A stretch of 64,000 nucleotides of DNA, taken from assembly GCA_029203185.1 (NCBI GenBank), contig CP119310.1, positions 2,294,001-2,358,000 of the forward strand. Direction: 5' to 3'. The notes under the pieces are model-generated. The model had not been told where the DNA came from. It saw nothing but the letters and a program-made list of their open reading frames with translations, and did not search any database. Both the position numbers and the translations under genes were made by a program. The stretch is from Candidatus Chryseobacterium colombiense. Lineage in GTDB: Bacteria; Bacteroidota; Bacteroidia; Flavobacteriales; Weeksellaceae. This document shows, one piece after another, positions 1 through 8,808 of the stretch. The number at the start of each line of letters is the position of its first letter. Positions within the stretch are counted from its first letter, which is position 1.

Positions 1-1020
1 ACAGAAATCGGAAGATCAATCCAGAATCTGAAAATCCCGTTATCTGTGGTACAGTGTGTTAAAGAAGAATACTTTCCGTTTCTTGCCGCATAAGCATGTG
101 CACAAGCTTCCGTTGCTCTAAAGTCATTTCCTGTAGCAATTACCACTGCATCCACTCCATTCATAATTCCTTTATTGTGAGTGGTCGCGCGGAAAGGTTC
201 AATTTCAGCAATCGTAACAGCCTGTTTGAATTTTGAAGCAAATTCTTCATTGGAAATTCCGCTGTCATCTTTTAAATCTTCAATTTTACAGGAAACTTCA
301 GCTCTTACGATACAATCAGGTGTAAAATTGGAAAGGATATTCATTACGATCTGTAAAGAATTCTTTTCTTCCTGTGAGAAATCTTCACTTACGGCCACTT
401 CCTGCTTCAATGTTTTTCCAAATTGTTCCAAGCATGAATTAATGAAGTTGGCTCCCATCGAATCTACGGTATCAAAACTTGCTTTCAACTGATAGTAATT
501 CGGCATTTCAGCCGTTTTATCAACCAATTTGATATCTAAAATTCCACCACCACGGTTTCTCATGTTGGCCGTAATATCGTTTGTTGCTTCGATTAATTTT
601 TTCTTCAAATTAAAATTAAAGAAATGAAGCAGTTTATGTGGTTCAACATTAAAGATAAAATGCGTGTGACCCAGTTTTTCATTGTTAATAATTGTTGTTT
701 TAAAACCACCTTTATCAATCCAGAATTTTGCGGCTTTTGAAGCTGCAGCAACTACAGAACTCTCTTCAACTGCCATTGGAAGTGCAAATAATTTCCCGTC
801 AATTAAAAAATTCGGAGCAATTCCGTAGGGCATATAGAAATTGGAAATCGTGTTTTCAGAAAACTCGTCATGTAGTTTCTGCAAATCAGCATTTTCGTTC
901 CAGTATTGATTTAATATATGTTGATATTCTGAGTTTCCTTCAAGGTATTCGTTAACTAGCCAATCGATTTTTCCCTGTTTTGTCAGTTTAGAAAAACCTT
1001 CTACCGGTTTGTGATTCATA
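1..1020 (-). CDS. Hydroxymethylglutaryl-CoA reductase, class II (3' end cut by window edge)
   Basis: The gene runs off the left edge, so only the first 340 codons are present; the family is usually about 430 residues. I translated it from the minus strand. The N-terminal half carries PMAVEESSVVAAAS (residues 81-94), which holds the class II catalytic Glu. Near residues 275-300 are NKGIMNG (catalytic Lys) and ATGND (catalytic Asp). The enzyme interconverts HMG-CoA and mevalonate. Class II enzymes are often labelled degradative, but in organisms that make isoprenoids by the mevalonate route they work in synthesis, and that is the likely role here (inference). The start is the ATG at about 1018-1020; one base of uncertainty is possible. 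The active-site His region lies outside the window. Confidence 0.9.
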
Positions 1021-1188
1021 AGTAAGCGATTTTATACAGTAATGTAATACGATTTTACGATTACACTCATAAATTAATGTCCGTAAATATACTAATTTTG
1101 TATCTGTAAACTGTGGATAACTTCAACCAAAAACAGTTGATATTTATCAATTTTGGAACTAAATTTGAATAGAAAATTTAAGTTTTAA

Positions 1189-1348
1189 ACCACAAAAGTC
1201 ACAAAAGTTTTTACACTTTAGTAATTAAAAAGTTTAATATAATACTGTAAAAAGTACATTTAAGTATATTAAAAATCTTCGATTTTTCTTTTGTTAGCTT
1301 TTAATTATCAAATTATTTAGACTTAAAATCTTTTGTGACTTTTGTGGT
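1189..1348. repeat. 160-bp AT-rich element with 19-bp perfect terminal inverted repeats (MITE-like)
   Basis: The left arm at 1189-1207 reads ACCACAAAAGTCACAAAAG, and its exact reverse complement is at 1330-1348. The arms enclose about 120 bp of very AT-rich, non-coding DNA. The element fills nearly half of the 345-bp gap between the HMG-CoA reductase start and the radical SAM gene, and its right arm ends 17 bp before that gene's ATG. It may therefore carry the promoter or form a hairpin in the leader. No clear target-site duplication is visible. Nothing else in this gap looks like a gene. Confidence 0.6.
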
Positions 1349-1365
1349 AAAATTAGAATTACATT

Positions 1366-2625
1366 ATGAATTTTGAACGCCTGAAAGAAAAACTCGAAAT
1401 CCTTGCGGATGCAGCGAAATATGATGTTTCGTGTTCATCAAGCGGAGGAACGAGAAAGAATAAAAAAGGTGCTTTAGGAGATAGTTCCGTAAGCGGGATC
1501 TGTCATACCTATACGGAAGACGGGCGATGTGTCTCGCTTCTCAAAATTCTTTTGACCAATCACTGCATTTACGATTGTGCGTACTGTGTTTCCAGAAGTT
1601 CCAACGATATAAAAAGAGCTGCTTTTACGGTAGAAGAAGTTGTTGACTTAACGATCAATTTTTACCGCAGAAACTATATTGAAGGTCTATTTTTAAGCTC
1701 AGGAATTTTTAAAAATGCGGATACGACCATGGAACGTTTGGTTCGTGTTGCAAAAAAATTACGTTTGGAAGAAAATTTTAACGGATACATTCATTTAAAA
1801 TCGATTCCGGGAGCAAGTGACGAACTGATGCAGGAAGCCGCTTTATATGCTGACCGATTATCTATCAATCTTGAAATTCCTACGGAAAGCGGATTGAAAT
1901 TATTGGCTCCTGAAAAAAATCGACAGGATATGCTGAATCCGATGAAATATATTCAGAATGGAATTGCACAGTATAAAGACGAAAAGAAAATTTTCAGAAA
2001 AACACCAAAATTTGCTCCGGCCGGTCAGTCTACTCAGATGATTGTGGGTGCAACGAATGAAAATGACTTACAAATCATTAAAGTTGCCGATCATTTTTAT
2101 AAGAACTTTAGTTTAAAAAGGGTTTATTATTCAGGTTATGTTCCTGTTTTGGAAGATAAAAGGTTACCTTCTTTAACGACTGAAGTTCCTATGCTTCGTG
2201 AAAACCGATTATACCAATCCGATTGGCTGATGCGTTTTTATGGATTTAAAGCGGAAGAAATTTTAGATCCTCACATGCCGTTTTTGGATTTAGAAGTCGA
2301 TCCGAAATTAAGCTGGGCTTTGCGGCATCTTGATCAGTTCCCTGTCAATTTACAGACTGCAGATTACCAGATGATTTTAAGAATTCCCGGAATCGGAGTA
2401 AAAACAGCACAAAAAATTGTAAGTGCAAGACGTTTTCAGGTATTGAATATGGATCATTTGAAAAAGCTGGGAGCCGCTGTAAATCGAGCTAAATACTTTA
2501 TTGATTTCAATGCCGGAAATGCCTTTTTAAGATATTTAACTGATAAAAATCTCAGAAAATTATTGATTGGAGGAAGTTCTTCGAAGTTTCAGAATCAGTT
2601 TTCACAGCAATTGACTCTTTTTTAA
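1366..2625 (+). CDS. Putative DNA modification/repair radical SAM protein (UDG-linked family)
   Basis: A 419-residue radical SAM enzyme. The cluster-binding motif is C67-x3-C71-x2-C74, in the context TNHCIYDCAYC. A helix-hairpin-helix stretch, IPGIGVKTA at 340-348, is typical of non-specific DNA binding. This architecture matches the family annotated as radical SAM linked to uracil-DNA glycosylase (TIGR03916), whose partner normally lies next door; the gene at 2856 is that partner. The exact reaction is not known for the family; a role in DNA repair or modification is inferred from the partner and the HhH motif. Length is normal. The start ATG sits directly after the inverted-repeat element. 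Confidence 0.85.
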   Translation: MNFERLKEKLEILADAAKYDVSCSSSGGTRKNKKGALGDSSVSGICHTYTEDGRCVSLLKILLTNHCIYDCAYCVSRSSNDIKRAAFTVEEVVDLTINFYRRNYIEGLFLSSGIFKNADTTMERLVRVAKKLRLEENFNGYIHLKSIPGASDELMQEAALYADRLSINLEIPTESGLKLLAPEKNRQDMLNPMKYIQNGIAQYKDEKKIFRKTPKFAPAGQSTQMIVGATNENDLQIIKVADHFYKNFSLKRVYYSGYVPVLEDKRLPSLTTEVPMLRENRLYQSDWLMRFYGFKAEEILDPHMPFLDLEVDPKLSWALRHLDQFPVNLQTADYQMILRIPGIGVKTAQKIVSARRFQVLNMDHLKKLGAAVNRAKYFIDFNAGNAFLRYLTDKNLRKLLIGGSSSKFQNQFSQQLTLF

Positions 2626-2677
2626 ACATAAATTTAGTGAATATTTTGCATGAGTGAACACAAAATAAAACTTTTGG

Positions 2678-2801
2678 CTGTCATTCTGAACAAAGTGTAG
2701 CGTAGTGAAGAATCCATTTATAAGTACAACAGATTTCTCCTTCGTCGAAATGACATTTGGAATGAAATATTGAAGAGATTCTTCCTTCGTCAGAATGACA
2801 G
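2678..2801. repeat. Palindromic intergenic repeat (GTCATTCTGA type)
   Basis: CTGTCATTCTGA at 2678-2689 is matched by its exact reverse complement at 2790-2801. Just inside the arms, GAAGAATC on the left answers GATTCTTC on the right. A third, partly matching copy of the right arm (AGATTTCTCCTTCG...AAATGACA) lies at about 2731-2755. Repeats with this core are common between genes in Flavobacteriia (general knowledge, not checked here). It lies between the radical SAM gene and its partner and probably folds into an RNA hairpin between the two messages. Confidence 0.6.
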
Positions 2802-2855
2802 TTTAACCACATAACATTAATTAATTTTCAAATTATCACATTTTCAAATTAAAAC

Positions 2856-3614
2856 ATGATTACCCTACTCTACGACGGCAGTTTCGACGGGCTTTTAACT
2901 GCGATATTTGAAGTTTTCGAATACAACTATAAAGACATAGAAATTGTAAGCAGAGAAAGATTTCATCAGGAAAATATTTTTGCAGAAATTCATGAAGTCA
3001 TTACTCAGGATGACAAAGCTGAAAGAGTTTTTAAAAAATTAGAGCAAAATATCGGAAAATCTGGAATTCACGAGTTGCTGAAAGTCTACTTATCAGAAGA
3101 TCCTGAGTTGGAACAGCTTATTTTTTCAGCAGTAAGCCAATCTGTACAGCATCCGAATGAAAATATTCTGCAAAATTATGCGGATCAGGATATTTTAAAA
3201 ATTTCTAAAATCTGCAAATCCATCAGTCGGGAAAGGCATAGGATGACTGCTTTTGTCCGTTTTGAAAAGATGCAGGATGGTGTTTTTTTTGCTAAAATTG
3301 ATCCCGACTTCAATGTCATTCCCCTGATTCGAAAACATTTTAAAGACCGTTATCAGGATCAGAAGTGGATGATTTATGATTTAAGGAGAAATTATGGAAT
3401 CTTATATGATCTGGAAACCTGCGATTTCTTTTATCCAGATGAAAAACTGGATTTAAACAAGTATGAACAGCAGTTTCATGATGAAGAAAAAAAATACCAG
3501 AAACTCTGGCAAAGATATTTTACCAAAACCAATATCATTGAACGTAAAAATATGAAGCTTCATATTCAGCATGTTCCGAAAAGATACTGGAAGTACCTCA
3601 CTGAAAAATGGTAA
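2856..3614 (+). CDS. DUF4130-type partner of the radical SAM DNA-repair protein
   Basis: A 252-residue protein that starts with LLYDGSFDGLLTAIFE, the hallmark opening of the TIGR03915/DUF4130 family (probable DNA metabolism protein). Members occur beside, and sometimes fused to, a uracil-DNA glycosylase-like domain, and next to the radical SAM protein encoded just upstream. In this window the glycosylase domain is absent: the protein ends after the DUF4130-like region (PKRYWKYLTEKW), which is the short form. The gap of 230 bp to the upstream gene holds a palindromic repeat, so co-transcription is likely but not certain. The biochemical function is unknown. Confidence 0.8.
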   Translation: MITLLYDGSFDGLLTAIFEVFEYNYKDIEIVSRERFHQENIFAEIHEVITQDDKAERVFKKLEQNIGKSGIHELLKVYLSEDPELEQLIFSAVSQSVQHPNENILQNYADQDILKISKICKSISRERHRMTAFVRFEKMQDGVFFAKIDPDFNVIPLIRKHFKDRYQDQKWMIYDLRRNYGILYDLETCDFFYPDEKLDLNKYEQQFHDEEKKYQKLWQRYFTKTNIIERKNMKLHIQHVPKRYWKYLTEKW

Positions 3615-3681
3615 TCAAGCATTCCCGTTAAGATTTAAAATGTCTGAAAAATCATCAATAGTTTCATATTGTGTTTAACTT

Positions 3682-4482
3682 TTACTTTTTGATGGTTCTT
3701 AAAGCTTTCTTCACGATGTATTGGGTTTCTTTTGTTGAACTTTGACGAAGCCACTCATCACAAATCTCTATCACAAATTCTGGCTGTGATTTACTGGCAT
3801 CATTCAGCCAATTCCCTACACTATCCTGAACATATCTGGAGACATCGGATCGCAGCGGTTCTAAAATTTCAAGTCCCAATCCGGGATTTTGCTTTAGAGC
3901 ATTAATATGTTCACACCACACCCCTCTCGGTCTGGTAGATTCGCTTGCAAAACGTCTCACATTTTCATTCTCATGCTGAGTCCATTCTGATAAAATGGAT
4001 AAACTTTCGTCAAGATTTTTTGAAATATCAGGACGTACCGCCATCCAGCATATTTCCCTCACTCCAAAATGGGAGTCTGCAGCAAATGTCATAATACCGT
4101 TAAATTTTTCTCCAAGCTTTAATTTATCATTTCTTCCAATGCTATAGGCAACCCAACAACGCACCAGGTCTGCCGGATGGGTTGCAAGCTTCAATAGAAA
4201 CTCATCATCTTTATTGTTTGTAGCCAGATGCAGCAATGTAATACCAATGGCTTCATTGACTGTATTGACCGTTTGTTTTTTCAGTTGGTCCACAGTATTT
4301 AAAACCAATTGCAAATATTCTGTACGATTATTTTGCTGCAGAAGGTTTTTTAACAATATTCTTTGATCAACCGCCAACCATTCAGTAAGATTGGCCGTTT
4401 CTATTTCTCCCCAGTTAAGTTGTTCTAAAATATCAGCAGGAATATCTTTAATGGAACGGGCTCCTTTTCTTTTTTCTGTCAT
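3682..4482 (-). CDS. DNA alkylation repair protein, AlkC-like HEAT-repeat glycosylase
   Basis: A 266-residue all-helical protein. RRFASESTRPRGVW (176-189) closely matches the AlkC signature, and the later SVGNWLNDASK (221-231) fits the repeated HEAT-like helices of AlkC/AlkD. AlkC excises alkylated bases such as 3-methyladenine without a classic HhH fold. The catalytic residues cannot be assigned with certainty by eye. Its ATG overlaps the stop codon of the peroxiredoxin-like gene (ATGA, 4479-4482), so the two are translationally coupled. The pairing suggests a joint response to reactive electrophiles or oxidants. Confidence 0.75.
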   Translation of the reverse strand: MTEKRKGARSIKDIPADILEQLNWGEIETANLTEWLAVDQRILLKNLLQQNNRTEYLQLVLNTVDQLKKQTVNTVNEAIGITLLHLATNNKDDEFLLKLATHPADLVRCWVAYSIGRNDKLKLGEKFNGIMTFAADSHFGVREICWMAVRPDISKNLDESLSILSEWTQHENENVRRFASESTRPRGVWCEHINALKQNPGLGLEILEPLRSDVSRYVQDSVGNWLNDASKSQPEFVIEICDEWLRQSSTKETQYIVKKALRTIKK

Positions 4483-5117
4483 AATGATTGTATTAATTCT
4501 TCTACATCTACTCTGATCATGTAATTTACCTCTAAAAATTTATATATGACCCTATGGTTTTCATCGATAACGAAAACAGCGGGAACAGGTAATGTATTTT
4601 CATCATTTTTGTTGAAAAGTGAAAGATCAATACCTAAATCCTTATAATAAGGTAATACAAAATCCTGAAGCTGAAATACAATACCCAGTTTTTTAGCAAA
4701 ATCATTATTATGATCAGTTAACACTTCAAATTCAAGATTGTTTTTTTCAATCATCGGCAGAGAATGATCGGGACTTTGTGGAGAAATAGCCACTAAAACA
4801 GCATTTTTCTTTTGTATCTCTGAAATATTATCCTGCAAAAATTTCAATTCAAGATTACAGTAGGGACACCAGCTTCCTTTGTAAAATACCAGAATCATTT
4901 TTCCATTTTTAAGGATTTCTCTGGAATTTATTTTTTGGCCATATGCATTGGGCAGAGAAAATTCAGGGACCTGCTCTCCTATCTGGATACTGTTTTCCTG
5001 TATATTTTTTGTTTTTAAATCTTCAACAGAGTTTCCGAATGCGTTTAAAACATCTTGTGAAAGCTGTGAAGAAAGTTCATGATTCAATTGCTCAATCTGC
5101 ATTGACAGTGTATTCAT
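4479..5117 (-). CDS. Peroxiredoxin-like thiol protein (AhpC/TSA superfamily)
   Basis: A 212-residue thioredoxin-fold protein with no signal peptide, so probably cytoplasmic. The active-site segment is FYKGSWCPYC (78-87), giving a CxxC pair C84/C87, with the usual Prx-like frame VPEFSLPNAYGQ upstream (about 50-61). Its first 45 residues are helical and charged, as in the peroxiredoxin-like proteins that resemble YP_-type AhpC/TSA relatives rather than true 2-Cys Prx. It probably reduces peroxides or disulfides. It is the first gene of a two-gene unit with the AlkC-like gene and is divergent from an HxlR regulator 95 bp away. Confidence 0.8.
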   Translation of the reverse strand: MNTLSMQIEQLNHELSSQLSQDVLNAFGNSVEDLKTKNIQENSIQIGEQVPEFSLPNAYGQKINSREILKNGKMILVFYKGSWCPYCNLELKFLQDNISEIQKKNAVLVAISPQSPDHSLPMIEKNNLEFEVLTDHNNDFAKKLGIVFQLQDFVLPYYKDLGIDLSLFNKNDENTLPVPAVFVIDENHRVIYKFLEVNYMIRVDVEELIQSL

Positions 5118-5140
5118 TATTTTTAATTTATTATTTTTAC

Positions 5141-5158
5141 AAAGGTCTAAAAGCCTTT
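5141..5158. promoter_or_regulatory. Candidate operator in the HxlR/Prx divergent spacer
   Basis: AAAGG at 5141-5145 and CCTTT at 5154-5158 form a short dyad with an 8-base spacer, inside the 95-bp gap between the divergent genes. This is the expected place for an HxlR operator. The arms are short, so this is only a suggestion. Confidence 0.25.
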
Positions 5159-5212
5159 AAGAATAGGCAATACCGCATATTTTTCACCCATAGGGATAAA
5201 AAAGTCAATTTT

Positions 5213-5554
5213 ATGAAAACAGAGGAAAAAGCTGAAGAAAATAAAATCTGCCCACTGGAAATCGCAGTGAATACGATCAGTGGAAAATGGAAAATTCCCA
5301 TCGTATGGCAGATCAATGAAGGAAAAAAACGCCCCAGTGAATTTTTGCGCGGCATTGCCAAAGTTGACCGAAGAGTTCTGAATCAACAATTAAACGAAAT
5401 GGTAGAAGATGGTATTCTGGAGAAACAGTCATTTAATGAGCTTCCTCCACGGGTAGAATATACCCTTACAGAACTGGGGGAAAAGCTGATAGAGATTCTC
5501 TGGCAACTGAATGATTGGGGAAAATTGCTGATCCCTGAAAAAGAAAAAATATAA
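5213..5554 (+). CDS. HxlR-family winged-helix transcriptional regulator
   Basis: A 113-residue regulator. CPLEIAVNTISGKWKIPI (13-30) is the classic HxlR opening, followed by the recognition region (VLNQQLNEMVEDGIL) and the wing (PPRVEYTLTELG). The conserved cysteine C13 stands where thiol-sensing members such as YodB and HypR keep their redox cysteine. I chose the ATG at 5213: a longer in-frame ORF from 4943 would overlap the opposite gene and its extra part does not look like a regulator. It is divergent from the Prx-like/AlkC-like pair and probably controls it and itself (inference). Confidence 0.85.
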   Translation: MKTEEKAEENKICPLEIAVNTISGKWKIPIVWQINEGKKRPSEFLRGIAKVDRRVLNQQLNEMVEDGILEKQSFNELPPRVEYTLTELGEKLIEILWQLNDWGKLLIPEKEKI

Positions 5555-5757
5555 AACAGCTTTTAATTCTGAACCGGGATAGTTAAATAAACTGATCCTT
5601 ATAGCAGCTAAATTTACATCCTCATATAATCTTGACATCTGTGCCGCAGAAACAAAAACTGCACGATATTTTTTTAAACCTACAAACTTCAGAAGCTTTT
5701 AATAATTTATATTCAAAACTCTTATCAAGTTACTGCCATTATCTGAACTTGTTTTTG

Positions 5758-5765
5758 TAAATTTG
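5758..5765 (+). promoter_or_regulatory. Candidate -7 element for pfkA-gapA
   Basis: TAAATTTG matches the Bacteroidota -7 consensus TAnnTTTG and lies 20 bp before the pfkA ATG. No good -33 TTTG is seen at the proper distance. The 230-bp gap upstream (5555-5785) shows no other feature. Confidence 0.35.
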
Positions 5766-5785
5766 TGTTCGAAATTTTTTACTAG

Positions 5786-6772
5786 ATGAAAGAGAGTGCT
5801 GTAAAAAAAATTGCAGTTCTTACTTCAGGAGGTGATTCTCCGGGTATGAATGCAGCATTAAGGGCGGTAGTAAGAACCGCAAATTATTATAATATCGAAT
5901 GTTACGGAGTAAGGGAAGGCTACAATGGCTTAATCCACGATGATTTTCTTAAAATGGGCCCCCGTTCCGTAAAAAATATAATCAACCAAGGCGGAACTAT
6001 TCTGAAATCTGCCAGATCCAATGAATTTAGAACCAAAGAAGGTCGTCAACAGGCATATGACAATTGTGTAAAATACGGAATTGACGGTTTGGTGTGTATT
6101 GGTGGAGACGGAACTTTTACGGGAGCGAAAATCTTTAATGAAGAATTCGGAATCCGTGTAATTGGTGTACCCGGAACAATTGACAATGATATTTTCGGAA
6201 CTGATAACACGATCGGTTATGACACTGCATTAAATACTGCAATGGATGCCATCGACAAAATCCGTGATACGGCCACTTCTCACAACAGGGTTTTCTTTGT
6301 AGAAGTAATGGGTCGTGATGCTGGTTTTATCGCTTTAAACAGCGGATTGGCAACCGGAGCACTGGATATTTTAATTCCTGAGAAAAAAGACAGCATTGAT
6401 GAGCTCTTTGCTAATTTCAGAACGGCTGAAAAATCAGGAAAGTCTTCAAGTATCGTAGTGGTAGCAGAAGGTGAAAAATTAGCCAATGTTTACGAACTGG
6501 CTGAAAAAACAAAGTTATCTTTCCCTGATTACGATATTCGTGTAGCTATTCTTGGTCATATGCAAAGAGGAGGATCTCCAAGCTGTGCAGACCGGGTTTT
6601 GGCAAGCAGATTAGGCTACGGAGCCGTAACAGGATTAATGGAAGGACAAACCAATGTAATGGCAGGAATGCGTTCTAACGATGTTGTTTATACACCTATC
6701 GAAGAAGCCATTAAAAAGCATAACGAAATCAATCAGGATCTTTTATTGATTTCAGAAATTTTAGCAATCTAA
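5786..6772 (+). CDS. pfkA: ATP-dependent 6-phosphofructokinase
   Basis: A 328-residue phosphofructokinase, full length for the bacterial ATP-dependent group. It phosphorylates fructose 6-phosphate to the 1,6-bisphosphate, the committing step of glycolysis. Visible motifs are TSGGDSPGMNAALR (13-26, nucleotide binding), CIGGDGT (104-110) and PGTIDND (129-135) with the catalytic Asp at D133. The Gly in the GGDGT loop points to ATP rather than pyrophosphate as donor. It is followed after only 30 bp by gapA, so the two glycolytic genes form an operon that ends at the hairpin at 7833. Confidence 0.97.
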   Translation: MKESAVKKIAVLTSGGDSPGMNAALRAVVRTANYYNIECYGVREGYNGLIHDDFLKMGPRSVKNIINQGGTILKSARSNEFRTKEGRQQAYDNCVKYGIDGLVCIGGDGTFTGAKIFNEEFGIRVIGVPGTIDNDIFGTDNTIGYDTALNTAMDAIDKIRDTATSHNRVFFVEVMGRDAGFIALNSGLATGALDILIPEKKDSIDELFANFRTAEKSGKSSSIVVVAEGEKLANVYELAEKTKLSFPDYDIRVAILGHMQRGGSPSCADRVLASRLGYGAVTGLMEGQTNVMAGMRSNDVVYTPIEEAIKKHNEINQDLLLISEILAI

Positions 6773-6802
6773 TATTTTTAATATAATTTAAAACAAACTA
6801 TT

Positions 6803-7807
6803 ATGTCAACAATCAAAGTAGGTATCAACGGGTTTGGTAGAATTGGACGTCTTGTTTTCAGAGCAATGACTGAAAGAGACAACATCGAAGTAGTGGGAAT
6901 CAATGACCTTATCGATGCTACATACATGGCTTACATGTTAAAATATGATTCTGTACACGGGATTTTCCCAGGTGAGGTTTCTGTAGAAGGAAACGACCTT
7001 GTTGTGAATGGAAAAAGAATCAGAGTAACAGCTGAGAGAGATCCTAACAACCTGAAGTGGAACGAAATCGGAGCTGATTATATCGTTGAATCTACAGGTT
7101 TATTCTTAGATAAAGAAAATGCTGCAAAGCACATCAACGCTGGTGCTAAGAAAGTAATCCTTTCTGCTCCTTCTAAAGATGATACTCCAATGTTCGTAAT
7201 GGGTGTAAACCACACTGAACTTACAGACGATATCAAAATCTTATCAAATGCTTCTTGTACAACAAACTGTTTAGCTCCTTTGGCTAAAGTAATCCACGAT
7301 AACTTCGGAATCGTAGAAGGTTTAATGACAACTGTACACGCTACAACGGCAACTCAGAAAACTGTTGACGGTCCTTCAATGAAAGACTGGAGAGGTGGTA
7401 GAGCTGCGCTTAACAATATTATTCCTTCTTCTACAGGTGCTGCTAAAGCGGTAGGAAAAGTAATCCCTTCATTAAACGGAAAATTAACAGGTATGTCTTT
7501 CAGAGTACCAACTGTTGACGTTTCTGTAGTAGATTTAACAGTAAGATTAGAGAAAGCTACTTCTTACGACGAGATCTGTGCTGCCATCAAAGCTGCTTCT
7601 GAAGGTGAATTGAAAGGTATTCTTGGATACACTGAAGATGCTGTAGTTTCTCAGGATTTCGTAGGAGATAAGAGAACTTCAATCTTCGATAAAGATGCTG
7701 GTATCATGCTTTCTCCTAACTTCGTAAAACTTGTTTCTTGGTATGACAACGAAATGGGATATTCTAACAAGTTAGTTGATATGCTAATCCATGCTGCTTC
7801 TTTGTAA
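6803..7807 (+). CDS. gapA: Type I glyceraldehyde-3-phosphate dehydrogenase
   Basis: A 334-residue enzyme. The N-terminal Rossmann motif is INGFGRIGR (8-16); the active site is SNASCTTNC (148-156) with nucleophile C152 and partner H179. It converts glyceraldehyde 3-phosphate to 1,3-bisphosphoglycerate with NAD in the cytoplasm. It is second in the pfkA-gapA operon. Codon use is notably biased toward a few codons, as expected for a highly expressed gene. Confidence 0.98.
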   Translation: MSTIKVGINGFGRIGRLVFRAMTERDNIEVVGINDLIDATYMAYMLKYDSVHGIFPGEVSVEGNDLVVNGKRIRVTAERDPNNLKWNEIGADYIVESTGLFLDKENAAKHINAGAKKVILSAPSKDDTPMFVMGVNHTELTDDIKILSNASCTTNCLAPLAKVIHDNFGIVEGLMTTVHATTATQKTVDGPSMKDWRGGRAALNNIIPSSTGAAKAVGKVIPSLNGKLTGMSFRVPTVDVSVVDLTVRLEKATSYDEICAAIKAASEGELKGILGYTEDAVVSQDFVGDKRTSIFDKDAGIMLSPNFVKLVSWYDNEMGYSNKLVDMLIHAASL

Positions 7808-7832
7808 TAAAATAAATAGCAATAAGTATTAT

Positions 7833-7863
7833 AAAGCCTTCCCAATGGGAAGGCTTTTATTTT
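7833..7863. terminator. Terminator of pfkA-gapA (bidirectional)
   Basis: An 11-bp perfect stem (AAAGCCTTCCC / GGGAAGGCTTT) with a 3-base loop at 7833-7857, followed by a T-rich run. It lies between gapA and the convergent gene ending at 7906, so it probably serves both. Confidence 0.85.
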
Positions 7864-7905
7864 TTTATTTAATCACACCATTAAAATGACCATAAACATT
7901 CATTA

Positions 7906-8808
7906 CTAAAAATTAAATAGTTTATACCCTACCCCAACTCCTAACCAAGGTTTTTTATTATACTTCCATAAATCAGCATACTGACCAATCGCATAATCAA
8001 ACCCTAAAAATGCACCTATATTAATGTTATTATATGAATACGTCAAACCAAACGCAATAGAAGCCAAGCCTTTTGTTGCATCTACATATTCAATAATATT
8101 TAAGTCTTGATTTGGTTTTATAAATGAATTTGATTTATCCAATTTGACAGAAGAAGCCCCAAAAAGAAGGCCTCCTGTAATTTTCCAGGTATTTATTTTA
8201 GTTTCCATTTCCTCTTGATAAAAAAAGGTGGTTTTTCCATATGTATATCCCACAAATAAATTTCCATTGATTTCTGTAGAAAATTCATCACCTAAACCAT
8301 TATTACCTTTAAATCTATATTTAAGTGGTATTGTAATTGCACTTACAGTAACTGATGTAAAAGATAAATGTGGACTTTTCCTGTTTTTTAATTCATAGAA
8401 ATAAACAGGATGGTCCTTACACCCATCTAATAGTAAGTTTACTAATAGTTTATTTTTTTCCACTTTAACATTTCCATATTTAACAGAACATAATTTAACC
8501 TCTTCTGTTTCTGAATAGGAAAGTGTTTTATAAAAATTTTCATCAATAATAATTTCACGAGTTGTGGTAACCTCATTTTTATTAATAATTATTTTATCTT
8601 CGACTAGCAGCTTATCACCAATTTTGTATTGATCTCTAATTTTTTTCTGCTGTTCCCTTGATAAGCTATCATATTTTTTTATAACTTCTTTTTTAAGACT
8701 GTATTCACCAAGTTTATCATAAATCCGATACTTCACATTAAAGTTTTCTTGCCCAAAAAACATTCCCGCCCATCCAAGCAGGAACAGCAATACAATTTTT
8801 GTTCTCAT
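7906..8808 (-). CDS. Outer-membrane beta-barrel protein of unknown function
   Basis: A 300-residue protein with a Sec signal peptide (residues 1-19, ending at MFFGQ). Residues 20-140 are charged and probably form a soluble periplasmic part. From about 150 onward, alternating aromatic/glycine strands (INGNLFVGYTYGKTTFFY, IAFGLTYSYNNINIGAFLGF) look like a transmembrane barrel, and the chain ends in a terminal Phe (GVGVGYKLFNF), as outer-membrane proteins do. I do not recognise the family. It stands alone between the gapA terminator and a divergent gene. Confidence 0.7.
   Translation of the reverse strand: MRTKIVLLFLLGWAGMFFGQENFNVKYRIYDKLGEYSLKKEVIKKYDSLSREQQKKIRDQYKIGDKLLVEDKIIINKNEVTTTREIIIDENFYKTLSYSETEEVKLCSVKYGNVKVEKNKLLVNLLLDGCKDHPVYFYELKNRKSPHLSFTSVTVSAITIPLKYRFKGNNGLGDEFSTEINGNLFVGYTYGKTTFFYQEEMETKINTWKITGGLLFGASSVKLDKSNSFIKPNQDLNIIEYVDATKGLASIAFGLTYSYNNINIGAFLGFDYAIGQYADLWKYNKKPWLGVGVGYKLFNF

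Noticed and set aside
181..955. Plus-strand ORFs at 181-492 and 728-955
   Set aside because: They are antisense to HMG-CoA reductase, whose translation on the minus strand shows clear catalytic motifs through the whole span.
4943..5212. Long in-frame 5' extension of the HxlR gene
   Set aside because: It overlaps the opposite Prx-like gene, and the protein before MKTEEKAEEN does not resemble HxlR regulators; it is a chance open frame.
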